From: Arthrobacter sp. FW306-07-I
GTDB lineage: Bacteria > Actinomycetota > Actinomycetes > Actinomycetales > Micrococcaceae
Assembly (NCBI RefSeq): GCF_021800405.1
Contig: NZ_CP084551.1
Coordinates: 1-64,000 of the forward strand
Reading direction: 5' to 3'
Length of the DNA: 64,000 bases
A model generated the notes under the pieces. It saw nothing but the letters and a program-made list of their open reading frames with translations, did not search any database and was not told the origin of the DNA. Each line of letters begins with the position of its first letter. The first letter of the stretch is position 1. Below, piece by piece: positions 1-7,594 of the stretch. The translations under genes were made by a program, and so were the position numbers.

Positions 1-2
1 TC

Positions 3-758
3 GGAATCGGCGGACTCTCCGCAAACCACGAATGGCTGCAGTCCGGAGGCATCGAACTCTACGGTGCGGCCTGCCGTGCCCTGGCCGAGCGGGCCAAGGT
101 TCCGGTGGCCACTTTGTTCAACGAGGCCGACAGTTTCGCCGAAGCCGCAGGGGGGCTCGGGGCCGGCTTCAACTCGGTCATGATGCACACGCAGGGGTGG
201 GACCAGAACAAGCTGATCGCGGACACGGCAGCACTGGTCGCAGCAGCCCATGCCGTCAACGTCGCTGTCGAAGGTGAAATCGGCGCCCTGGCGGAAATCA
301 AGGGTGGCATACTGGACGCCGCCGGCGCCTCCTACACGACTCCGGAAGCCGCCGAACTCTTCGTCCGTGAAACCGGAGTGGACTGCCTCGCGGTTGCCGT
401 CGGGAACGTCCACTTCGTCACCGGCGGCCACGTGCCCACGGTTCAGGTGGACCTCATCAAGGAAATCGGCAACACCGTCGATGTGCCCCTCGTTCTGCAC
501 GGCGGATCCGGCACACCGGACGAGCAGACGCGGCAGGCTGTGGAAGCCGGCATCACCAAGGTCAACGTCGGGACCAAGCTCAAGCATGTGTTTGGCCAGG
601 CCCTCGTTGCCGAGCTGGGCCGCCCGGTCGAGGACCCGAACCTCGTCTTCGGTTCACGGTTCGAGGGCGATGCCAATTCCCGCGCAGGCGTGGCGCTGCG
701 TAAGGAGATCCAGCGGCTCATGGACGTCTTCGGCTCCACCGGTCAGGCCGGCCGCTAA
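3..758 (+). CDS. Class II ketose-bisphosphate aldolase (5' end outside the window)
   Basis: Zinc-dependent class II aldolase of the fructose/tagatose-bisphosphate family, which cleaves a phosphorylated ketose to dihydroxyacetone phosphate and an aldehyde. The reading frame is open from base 3, so the N-terminus lies outside the window. Visible family motifs are VEGEIG near the middle, HGGSGTPD (zinc and phosphate binding) and KVNVGT near the C-terminus. The stop TAA overlaps the ATG of the next gene by one base, so the two are translationally coupled. The substrate cannot be told from sequence; with two FGGY kinases and an SDR nearby, a ketose 1-phosphate or bisphosphate made from an imported polyol is likely. 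Confidence 0.9.
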   Translation, partial: GIGGLSANHEWLQSGGIELYGAACRALAERAKVPVATLFNEADSFAEAAGGLGAGFNSVMMHTQGWDQNKLIADTAALVAAAHAVNVAVEGEIGALAEIKGGILDAAGASYTTPEAAELFVRETGVDCLAVAVGNVHFVTGGHVPTVQVDLIKEIGNTVDVPLVLHGGSGTPDEQTRQAVEAGITKVNVGTKLKHVFGQALVAELGRPVEDPNLVFGSRFEGDANSRAGVALRKEIQRLMDVFGSTGQAGR

Positions 759-2842
759 TGTCACACCCAACCGAGACCCTGCAAAAAGAAGTTCTGAACG
801 CCGACGAGGCCCTTCACCTTCTGGAGGAAATGGTCCTCATCCGCCAGTTTGAACAGACCGCCTACCTGCGCTACCTGCAGGGAGAAATCCCGGGAACACT
901 GCACCAGTCCCAGGGGCAGGAAGCCGTCGCTGTCGGTGTCTGCTCGCTGCTGCGGACCGAGGACTGGATCACCTCCACGCACAGGCCGCACGGCCACGCC
1001 CTGGCCAAGGGCCTCGATCCCTCTGCTGGAATGGCGGAAATCTATGGCCGGGAAACCGGCTGCCTAGGCGGCCGCGGAGGATCCATGCACCTGGGCGATC
1101 CGGCCCTTGGCATCCTACCCTCGATCGCCATCGTCGGCGGCGGAGTCACGATCGCCCCGGGACTCGCACATGCCCTGAAATACAAGGAGACGGACAACGT
1201 CGTCGTCTGTTTCTTCGGTGACGGAGCAGTCAACGAAGGCGCCTTCCACGAAGGCGTCAACTATGCTGCCGCGTTCGATCTGCCCGTGATCTTTGTTTGT
1301 GAAAACAACATGTACGGCGCCTCAACCCCATTCCACGAGACCACCCGGAACATCAATGTCGCGTCCAGGGGTGCGTCCTACGGGATTCCTTCCGAACAGG
1401 CCGACGGCATGGACGTCAGGGCGGTCAGGGAGGCGACCCAGCGCGCATTGGAAACCGCCCGAAGCGGCAAGGGACCAGTCCTGCTCGAGTTCCTCACGTA
1501 CCGGTACGTGGGCCACAGCCGCGGCGACGCCAGGGGTTACCGCACCAAGGACGAAGAAGCCATCTGGGCGGCGAAGGACCCGATCAAAACGTTCGGTGCT
1601 GCACTCGTTGAAGAAGGCACCGCATCCGAGGAACAGGTGAAAGAAGCCACCGCACGGGCCAAGAAGCGGATCGCGGAAGCGCTCAAACACGCCCAACAGG
1701 CACCGTGGCCGGATCCGGTCACGGCCCTCGCACCGAACATCATCTTCGGCAACCCGCCCCAGGAAGTTGAAGGTGCCGGCCCGCTCGAAGAAGGCCCGGA
1801 GGACCGGTACCTGTCGATCGCGGACTCCATCAGGGAGACACTGCATAGCGAACTGGGCACGGACCAGTCCCTGGTCCTGTTGGGCGAGGATGTCGGTGTG
1901 CCCGGCGGATTCGGCGGCGCATTCGGGGTGTACCAGGGACTGGCCGAGGAGTACGGCCGGCACCGCGTGATTGACACCCCGATCAGTGAAAAGGCCATCA
2001 TCGGCGCGTCGATCGGTGCCGCCATCGGCGGGATGCGCACCGTGCCGGATCTGCAGTACGCGGACTTTGTTTTCGAAGCCATGGACGAACTCGTCAACGA
2101 AGCCGCGAAACAACGCTACATGTCCAACGGAAAACTGACTATTCCGATGGTTTTGCGGTGCCCGGTGGGTGCATCCCAGCGCGGTGCACAGCATGCCCAG
2201 TGCCCCGAAAGTTTCTTCATGCATGTACCGGGGATCAAGGTGCTCTGCATCTCGGACCCCTACACGGCCAAGGGCGCCCTCACATCCGCCATCCGGGATG
2301 ACGACCCGGTCCTGGTGTTCGAGCACAAGCTGCTCTACGGGGCGAAGAAGCGACAGGAAGCCGGTTCCATCAACACCCGGGCCTATGTTCCGGAAGAGAA
2401 CTTCGCTTTGCCTGTTGGTCAGGCACGTGTCCGCCGAAGAGGTAAGGACGCCACCATCGTCGCGACCTTCACCGAACTGTACAAAGCCCTGGAACTTGCC
2501 GAAAAACTTTCAGCAGAGGGCATCGAACTCGAGATCATTGACCCCGTATGGTTGTCTCCGTTCGACTGGACGACGGTGATGGAGAGCGTCAAGCGCACTG
2601 GCAGGTTGGTCCTTGCGCACGAAGCACATCTGACCGGGGGGTGGGGTGCTGAAGTGAGTGCCCGCGTCTCTGACGAGCTGTTCTCCGATCTCAAGGCGCC
2701 GGTGCGCCGCGTCGCCAGCCGGGACATCCCCATGCCCTTCTCACCGCCGCTGGAAGCCGCAGTTCTGCCGTTGGGGGAGCACATTGAAGCTGCGGTCCGG
2801 GACGTCCTGTCCCACAACCAAACGCGATCCGAAAAGGAGTAA
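758..2842 (+). CDS. Single-chain thiamine-diphosphate dehydrogenase E1 (alpha and beta fused)
   Basis: 694-residue E1 component of a 2-oxo acid or acetoin dehydrogenase type complex. Residues about 1-330 form the alpha part: STHRPHGHALAKG, the thiamine-diphosphate/Mg motif GDGAVNEGAFHEG near residue 153, and ENNMYGAS. Residues about 345-694 form the beta part: LLGEDVG, PISEKAI and QHAQCPESFF. Alpha and beta are separate genes in most Gram-positive complexes, so the fusion is worth noting. The next gene encodes only a lipoyl domain; no E2 acyltransferase or E3 is seen in the window. Substrate is unknown. Its place between a sugar aldolase and a sugar kinase points to a carbohydrate-derived oxo compound rather than pyruvate. 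Confidence 0.85.
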   Translation: MSHPTETLQKEVLNADEALHLLEEMVLIRQFEQTAYLRYLQGEIPGTLHQSQGQEAVAVGVCSLLRTEDWITSTHRPHGHALAKGLDPSAGMAEIYGRETGCLGGRGGSMHLGDPALGILPSIAIVGGGVTIAPGLAHALKYKETDNVVVCFFGDGAVNEGAFHEGVNYAAAFDLPVIFVCENNMYGASTPFHETTRNINVASRGASYGIPSEQADGMDVRAVREATQRALETARSGKGPVLLEFLTYRYVGHSRGDARGYRTKDEEAIWAAKDPIKTFGAALVEEGTASEEQVKEATARAKKRIAEALKHAQQAPWPDPVTALAPNIIFGNPPQEVEGAGPLEEGPEDRYLSIADSIRETLHSELGTDQSLVLLGEDVGVPGGFGGAFGVYQGLAEEYGRHRVIDTPISEKAIIGASIGAAIGGMRTVPDLQYADFVFEAMDELVNEAAKQRYMSNGKLTIPMVLRCPVGASQRGAQHAQCPESFFMHVPGIKVLCISDPYTAKGALTSAIRDDDPVLVFEHKLLYGAKKRQEAGSINTRAYVPEENFALPVGQARVRRRGKDATIVATFTELYKALELAEKLSAEGIELEIIDPVWLSPFDWTTVMESVKRTGRLVLAHEAHLTGGWGAEVSARVSDELFSDLKAPVRRVASRDIPMPFSPPLEAAVLPLGEHIEAAVRDVLSHNQTRSEKE

Positions 2843-2846
2843 AACC

Positions 2847-3104
2847 GTGGAAGCCATCGTAATGCCAGCCCTCGGGCAGACCAGTGAAGAAGCCTACATC
2901 CAGGAATGGCTGGTCCAGGAGGGCGACACCGTCGAAATGGGACAGCCCCTGCTGAGCGTGGAGACCGATAAGGCCCAGCTCGAGGTCGAATGCGTCGCCG
3001 ACGGCGTCCTGCTGAAGATTGTCTGTCCCGCGGACACCACCGTGAACGCGGGCACGGTCATCGCCTACATCGGCGAGCCCGGGGAAACCATCCCTTCCGA
3101 ATAG
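2847..3104 (+). CDS. Free-standing lipoyl (biotinyl-lipoyl) domain protein
   Basis: 85-residue protein made of one lipoyl domain and nothing else. The motif ETDKAQLEV carries the lysine that would be lipoylated, so it should shuttle the acyl group made by the upstream fused E1. A GTG start at 2847 is chosen because AAGGAGT lies 6 bases upstream and the gene begins 4 bases after the E1 stop. The usual E2 peripheral-subunit-binding and acyltransferase domains are absent. It must borrow an E2/E3 from elsewhere, or the complex works in another way, as GcvH does in glycine cleavage. Too short to hold a second domain. Confidence 0.8.
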   Translation: MEAIVMPALGQTSEEAYIQEWLVQEGDTVEMGQPLLSVETDKAQLEVECVADGVLLKIVCPADTTVNAGTVIAYIGEPGETIPSE

Positions 3105-3120
3105 CACCATACAAGTGTCC

Positions 3121-3157
3121 TGGTTCGCATCCCTGCTTGACGCAGGGATGCGAACCA
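3121..3157 (+). terminator. Perfect 15-bp stem-loop between lipoyl gene and kinase
   Basis: Arms TGGTTCGCATCCCTG and CAGGGATGCGAACCA are perfectly complementary around a 7-base loop. No run of T follows, so it may act as an RNA-stability or attenuation element rather than a simple intrinsic terminator. It separates the aldolase-E1-lipoyl group from the kinase that starts 25 bases downstream. Confidence 0.55.
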
Positions 3158-3181
3158 TCACTCATCCCAGGAGCGAGCACC

Positions 3182-4642
3182 GTGGGTCATGCCCAAGTTT
3201 TAGCCATTGACTGCGGAACACAGTCCGTCCGATGCCTCCTCTTTGACCCAATAACCGGGTCTCACACAGTAGGGGCATCGGAAAAACTCACGTTGAAAGT
3301 CAAGGGCCCGCAGCAAATAGAAATCGATCCCCTTGAACTCGTTGCCGCAACAGTCCGGGTGCTGCGTGCGACCATCGCAGGGTGCGACGAAACCCCGCTC
3401 TGCGTTGGCATCACCAACATGCGAGAGTCAGCCATCGCCTGGTCACGCGATACAGGGCTGCCCGTCCATGACGGCATAATGTGGATGTCACAGCAGAGCC
3501 AGAACATCGTCGCCCGCTGGGACAACGAAGGGCTGGCGCCCCTGATTAGGAAAAAAACGGGGCTCAGCAACCACACCTTCTTCTTCGGCTCCAAAATAGC
3601 CTGGCTGCTCGACGCGAGACCCGACCTCGCCGCCATGGCCCGCTCCGGCAAACTGGCCGTCGGAACCATCGATTCCTGGCTCCTGTACTCTCTAACCGGC
3701 GGCGCCGTCCACGCCACCGATGCATCAAACGCGTCGCGATATCAGCTCCTGAACCTGACTTCGCTGGACTGGGACGAACAGCTTCCCGAGGCCCTTGGCA
3801 TACCCCGGGCAACCCTGCCGGAAATCAGGGCCACCTCGTCACACTTCGGATTCACGGACCCTGAACGCACCGGCTACCGCATCCCAATCACCGGCATGAT
3901 CGGGGACCAGCAGGCTTCCCTGCTGGGCCACGGCTGCGACCTGCCCGGGGAAGCAAAGGCAACGTTCGGCACCTCCTGTGTCATCAGCTCCAATCTGGGC
4001 CATACGCCGTCAACAGCCGAAGGCCTCGTCACCTCGGTGGCCTGGTCCACACCCGGGGCCGGTGCGGTGTATGAGATGGAGGGATCGGCCTTTCACTGCG
4101 GGTACACAATGTCATGGCTCTCCCGCGTCCTCTCCCCGGCGGACCACCCCGACAGCGAACCCGGACGCAGTCAGCTGCCAGCGCGACGAAGAGTCTATCT
4201 GGTGCCGTCATTTACCGAGTTGGGCGCCCCCCGCTGGCCCAAGGGAACCGGGGCGATCATCAGCGGACTGCTCATGGACTCCGGCCCATCAGACATCGTA
4301 CGTGCAGGCCTCGAGAGCATGGCCTTCCAGGCCTTCGATCTCATAAACGCCCTCCCCGGTCCCCAACCTGCAAAACCACTATCCGTCGACGGAGGCGGAG
4401 CCGGCAGCAACTATCTGTGCCAACTTCTCGCGGACCTCACGTCCAAGACAATCATCCGGCCACCCAGCCGTGAACTCACGGCACTGGGCGCCGCCCGCAC
4501 GGCCCTCAAAACACTGGGAGACGACCTCAACGCAGCCTCAACGTCAACCCGCGTTCCGGACTACTTTGAGCCCTCAGACCAGTCCTACGCCATGGAAGGA
4601 TTCCGTCACTGGAAGGAACTCATTACCCGCAACCTCGATTGA
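3182..4642 (+). CDS. FGGY-family carbohydrate kinase, glycerol-kinase-like
   Basis: 486-residue FGGY kinase that phosphorylates a sugar or polyol with ATP. The N-terminal phosphate motif is AIDCGTQSVRCLLFD. GMIGDQQASLLG carries the expected catalytic aspartate in the GDQQ form typical of glycerol kinases. VDGGGAGSNYLCQLLAD matches the C-terminal adenosine-binding region. The GTG start at 3182 has AGGAG 8 bases upstream; a longer open frame reaching back to 2990 overlaps the lipoyl gene and has no support. It is followed after 66 bases by the SorC regulator. The xylulokinase-like gene at 10246 is a different FGGY subtype, so the two kinases probably do not share one substrate. Confidence 0.85.
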   Translation: MGHAQVLAIDCGTQSVRCLLFDPITGSHTVGASEKLTLKVKGPQQIEIDPLELVAATVRVLRATIAGCDETPLCVGITNMRESAIAWSRDTGLPVHDGIMWMSQQSQNIVARWDNEGLAPLIRKKTGLSNHTFFFGSKIAWLLDARPDLAAMARSGKLAVGTIDSWLLYSLTGGAVHATDASNASRYQLLNLTSLDWDEQLPEALGIPRATLPEIRATSSHFGFTDPERTGYRIPITGMIGDQQASLLGHGCDLPGEAKATFGTSCVISSNLGHTPSTAEGLVTSVAWSTPGAGAVYEMEGSAFHCGYTMSWLSRVLSPADHPDSEPGRSQLPARRRVYLVPSFTELGAPRWPKGTGAIISGLLMDSGPSDIVRAGLESMAFQAFDLINALPGPQPAKPLSVDGGGAGSNYLCQLLADLTSKTIIRPPSRELTALGAARTALKTLGDDLNAASTSTRVPDYFEPSDQSYAMEGFRHWKELITRNLD

Positions 4643-4708
4643 CCACGGCCGCGACCATGGTCCACCGGGCGGTCGTTATGATTAAAGGAATAATTCGAGG
4701 CACTCTAG

Positions 4709-5689
4709 GTGCCGGTAGGGAGCAGCATGGTAAGGCTAAGCGCTGAGAGACTCGCGCACGCTGCATTCCTGTACTACGTCCAAGGGCTTTCCCAAATGGA
4801 GGTAGCCACGCAGTTGGGTGTTACCCGCTCGAACGTCTCCCGCATGCTGACCGCCGCCAGAGAGCAATACATCGTAAGATTCGAGATCGCTTACCCTCTG
4901 GACCGGGACCCCGCCATGGAACAGCGCCTCCTGTCCAAATTCTCCCGTGACGGAATTTCTGAGGTCATCGTGGTGCCAGGCCGGGAGACCGGCGTAGGCG
5001 CGGCCAGCCACGGGTTGCTCGCCGTAGGCCAGGCCGGCTGCAGCTGGCTTGATAAAAACCTCCATGACGGCCAGACACTCGGGCTGTGCTGGGGCAGCAC
5101 CGTCGAAGCAATGGTCGACAGCGCCCACTTCAACCGCCGGATGGATGTCGAAGTCGTCCAGATCGCCGGCGAACTCAGCATCGACTCCCGATTCTCCGGG
5201 CACGACCTGGTCCGGAACCTCGCCGAGAAACTCGGCGGCCGATACCGGTACTTCAATGCCCCGGCAACAACACAGGACGAAGCCACAGCGGCAGCCCTGA
5301 TGAAGACCGAGCAGGTCGCCACCGCCCTCGCGCTTGCAAGAACCACCGACGTAGCGGTTCTCGGTGTCGGCCACTACGGCATGGACAGCTCAAACCTGTT
5401 TCTCCAGCGCGCTGGCGCATCGGATGAGGAAATCCGGGAGGCAGTCGATCTGGGGGCCGTCGGGCAGATCTCCGGACGCTTTTACGACAAAGAAGGCAAG
5501 CAGCTCGACCTCGCCATCAACCGGCGGATCATCTCCCTGGACCTTGACGACCTCAGGAAGATCGACACTGTCGTGGCCGTTGCCAGCGGCAGCAACAAAG
5601 CAGAAGCGGTGGCGGCAGCAATCCGGGGCGGGATCGTGAACGTACTCATCGCCGACAGCGCCCTTGGACACTCCCTGGAAGCCGTCTAG
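4709..5689 (+). CDS. SorC/DeoR-type sugar-responsive transcriptional regulator
   Basis: About 320-326 residues. An N-terminal helix-turn-helix (LSQMEVATQLGVTRSNVSRML) is followed by a long sugar-phosphate-binding domain of the SorC family. Such proteins repress or activate catabolic operons in response to a phosphorylated sugar. Two starts are possible: GTG 4709 with GAGG 8 bases upstream, or ATG 4727 with AGGGAG 4 bases upstream; ATG 4727 gives the more typical N-terminus. The likely targets are the paired TCAC-N4-GTGA sites at 6082-6111 in front of the transport genes, and perhaps its own promoter. Confidence 0.8.
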   Translation: MPVGSSMVRLSAERLAHAAFLYYVQGLSQMEVATQLGVTRSNVSRMLTAAREQYIVRFEIAYPLDRDPAMEQRLLSKFSRDGISEVIVVPGRETGVGAASHGLLAVGQAGCSWLDKNLHDGQTLGLCWGSTVEAMVDSAHFNRRMDVEVVQIAGELSIDSRFSGHDLVRNLAEKLGGRYRYFNAPATTQDEATAAALMKTEQVATALALARTTDVAVLGVGHYGMDSSNLFLQRAGASDEEIREAVDLGAVGQISGRFYDKEGKQLDLAINRRIISLDLDDLRKIDTVVAVASGSNKAEAVAAAIRGGIVNVLIADSALGHSLEAV

Positions 5690-6047
5690 GCCCGACATAG
5701 CGCTCTCACCGGTCCAGCCCGGGCCTTCCGCGGCCGGCAACCCCGAACCGTTCGCACGCATGTTCCACGTGCCTTCACCTCCATGCTTCCGAACGTGGTG
5801 GGAACGGTGACTTTGATTTGATGCCATCCACCTCATGGATGCCCGCAGTGGCGCCCATCCGTGCACTCGGCCCACGAGCCGTTGTGTCCTCATGTACGCC
5901 CAAAAGCTGCTTCGTCCTGGTTGTGACAGGTTTGGATGGCCCCGGTAGGACGGCCCCAAAAAGAGTTGACATAGTCATCCTCCCTTCAGCGTCATTGCCG
6001 CGAGTTCCGTTCCGCCGGGGATACTGACCTGCGTCTTCGTACTTTCA

Positions 6048-6076
6048 TTGACATCTGTGACTCATAACACTAACGT
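6048..6076 (+). promoter_or_regulatory. Sigma70-type promoter for the first transport operon
   Basis: TTGACA at 6048-6053 and TAACGT at 6071-6076 are separated by 17 bases. They sit about 110 bases upstream of the binding-protein gene. The preceding part of this 496-base gene-free stretch (5690-6047) shows no credible coding region or strong structure. Confidence 0.55.
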
Positions 6077-6081
6077 GGCTT

Positions 6082-6111
6082 TCACATACGTGACCTTCCT
6101 CACAAATGTGA
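6082..6111 (+). promoter_or_regulatory. Two tandem palindromic operator candidates
   Basis: TCACATACGTGA (6082-6093) and TCACAAATGTGA (6100-6111) are two palindromic 12-mers with centres 18 bases apart, just downstream of the -10 box at 6071. Such placement suits a repressor that blocks transcription start. The nearest candidate regulator is the SorC-type protein at 4709, but the sequence alone does not prove this. Confidence 0.5.
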
Positions 6112-6132
6112 TTTCATATTCGCCAAAATGGC

Positions 6133-6156
6133 ACGCCGCCCAAGGAAGGGCGGCGT
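6133..6156 (+). promoter_or_regulatory. Stem-loop in the 5' leader of the binding-protein gene
   Basis: ACGCCGCCC and GGGCGGCGT pair perfectly over 9 bp around the loop AAGGAA. It lies in the leader, 30 bases before the coding sequence. The loop is purine-rich and could mimic a ribosome-binding site; its role is unknown. Confidence 0.4.
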
Positions 6157-6185
6157 TTCAGGACGACGATCCCCCATAACTTCTT

Positions 6186-7586
6186 ATGAAACGTGAGTAT
6201 CCAATGATGAATCCACAGAACTTTGAAGACAGCCCCAAGGCGCGCCTGCTCGCCCGACTGAATGATGGCTCCGTTGACCGCCGGCAACTCCTTAAAGGCC
6301 TCGGGGTAGGCGCCCTGGCGCTGGGATTCGGCGGTGCCCTGGCCGGATGCAGTGAACCCCTTGGAGCAGCGTCGGGCGCGAGTGCCTCCGCAGGCGGGGG
6401 AGCAGGCGGGGGAGTGGCCCTCGCATCCGTTCCGAGCCTGACGAATGAATACTTCACGCTGTGGAATATCGGCGGTACGGAGGCGGCTAAGGCCCTGGGT
6501 CTGACCTTCCGGATGCAGAGCTACGAGGGTTCGGCTTCAGCCCAGATTGATCAGCTGCGTTCGGCCAAAGCGGCCGGCGCAAGCCAAGTGATCACCTTCC
6601 CGATCAACAATGATGCGGTCCGTCAGATGGGCAGTATCCTGGCCGACCAGAACATACCCATGGACACCTCATTCACCGCCACCCCGTGGATGGTCCCCTC
6701 AGAACCGGATTTCAAGGATCTGTACACTACGCTCTTCACCCCCCGGGAGGTCCTTGGACAAAAAACCCTCAGCGAAGCGGTGTTCAAAGCCATCGGCGGC
6801 AAAGGCAACGTCGTCTACATTCAGGGCTCGCCTACCGACCGGACGTCCATGGTGCGGGAGAAGGGATTTGACATGGCCGTGGCGGGCTTCCCGGGCATCA
6901 CCGTACTCGCCAAGCAGGACGGTAAGGAAAACGGTCAGGACACCCGCCCGGTCGTGCAGACTATGCTCTCGCGGTTCGACAACATCGACGCAATCATCTG
7001 CCACAACTCATCGTCAGCGCTCGGCGCTGTCTCCGTCCTGGAGGAAAAGGGCAACGACCACATCAAAGTCGGGGGTACCGATGAGCAAGCCGCGATCCTG
7101 GACAAGCTGATCCAGGGCCCGAACGTAGTGGCCGTCCAGTCTATTTTCGGAACCTGGCTGGGCGGCTACATGATCGTCCGCAATTACGACCTGGCCAACG
7201 GCGTCAAGATGGATCCAGTCGAACACATGATCTTCCAGGATGCCCTAGTCATCGACACGAAGGAGGCAGCTAAGGAATACAAGAAGATCGCGACGTCGCC
7301 GACAACGGGCTTTGACTGGAAAAAGATGTCCCGCCACCTGAACCCTGATGACTGGGACACGCAGGTAGCCCTTGCTCCGGTTGATCCGGTCAAGTTCTTC
7401 ACCGAGGACCTCAACACCCCTCAACCTGCAGGGTTCAAGTTCCCGGACGCACTGCAGACGTCGCTGGATGCCGGGGGAATAAAGAAGTTCACGGACCTGT
7501 ACGCGCAGCATGCGAAGAAGAACCCATACGCTAGTGCCATCGCGCTCACGACTACGGGAACGACAGTCTTCGGAATGAAGTTCTAG
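6186..7586 (+). CDS. Sugar ABC transporter substrate-binding lipoprotein (Tat-type signal)
   Basis: 466-residue periplasmic-binding-protein type 1 family member (RbsB/LacI fold) that would capture the substrate outside the membrane. The signal region contains a twin-arginine stretch DRRQLLKGLG, then a hydrophobic segment and the lipobox ALAGC, so a Tat-exported lipoprotein is predicted. It is longer than the usual ~330-residue binding proteins, with a C-terminal extension. ATG 6186 lacks a clear ribosome site; ATG 6204 (after a weak GTGAG) is an equally likely start and keeps the whole signal. It heads the importer operon with the ATPase 8 bases downstream and the permease after that. Confidence 0.85.
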   Translation: MKREYPMMNPQNFEDSPKARLLARLNDGSVDRRQLLKGLGVGALALGFGGALAGCSEPLGAASGASASAGGGAGGGVALASVPSLTNEYFTLWNIGGTEAAKALGLTFRMQSYEGSASAQIDQLRSAKAAGASQVITFPINNDAVRQMGSILADQNIPMDTSFTATPWMVPSEPDFKDLYTTLFTPREVLGQKTLSEAVFKAIGGKGNVVYIQGSPTDRTSMVREKGFDMAVAGFPGITVLAKQDGKENGQDTRPVVQTMLSRFDNIDAIICHNSSSALGAVSVLEEKGNDHIKVGGTDEQAAILDKLIQGPNVVAVQSIFGTWLGGYMIVRNYDLANGVKMDPVEHMIFQDALVIDTKEAAKEYKKIATSPTTGFDWKKMSRHLNPDDWDTQVALAPVDPVKFFTEDLNTPQPAGFKFPDALQTSLDAGGIKKFTDLYAQHAKKNPYASAIALTTTGTTVFGMKF

Positions 7587-7594
7587 TTGTGGTT

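Noticed and set aside
1322..2326. 334-codon open frame on the minus strand
   Set aside because: It is antisense to the fused E1 gene, which has clear family motifs; long opposite-strand frames are expected at high GC.
5960..5990. Fourth copy of the 24-bp site (GTTGACATA near 5975, reverse orientation)
   Set aside because: Only about nine bases agree; the rest differs and there is no inverted core.
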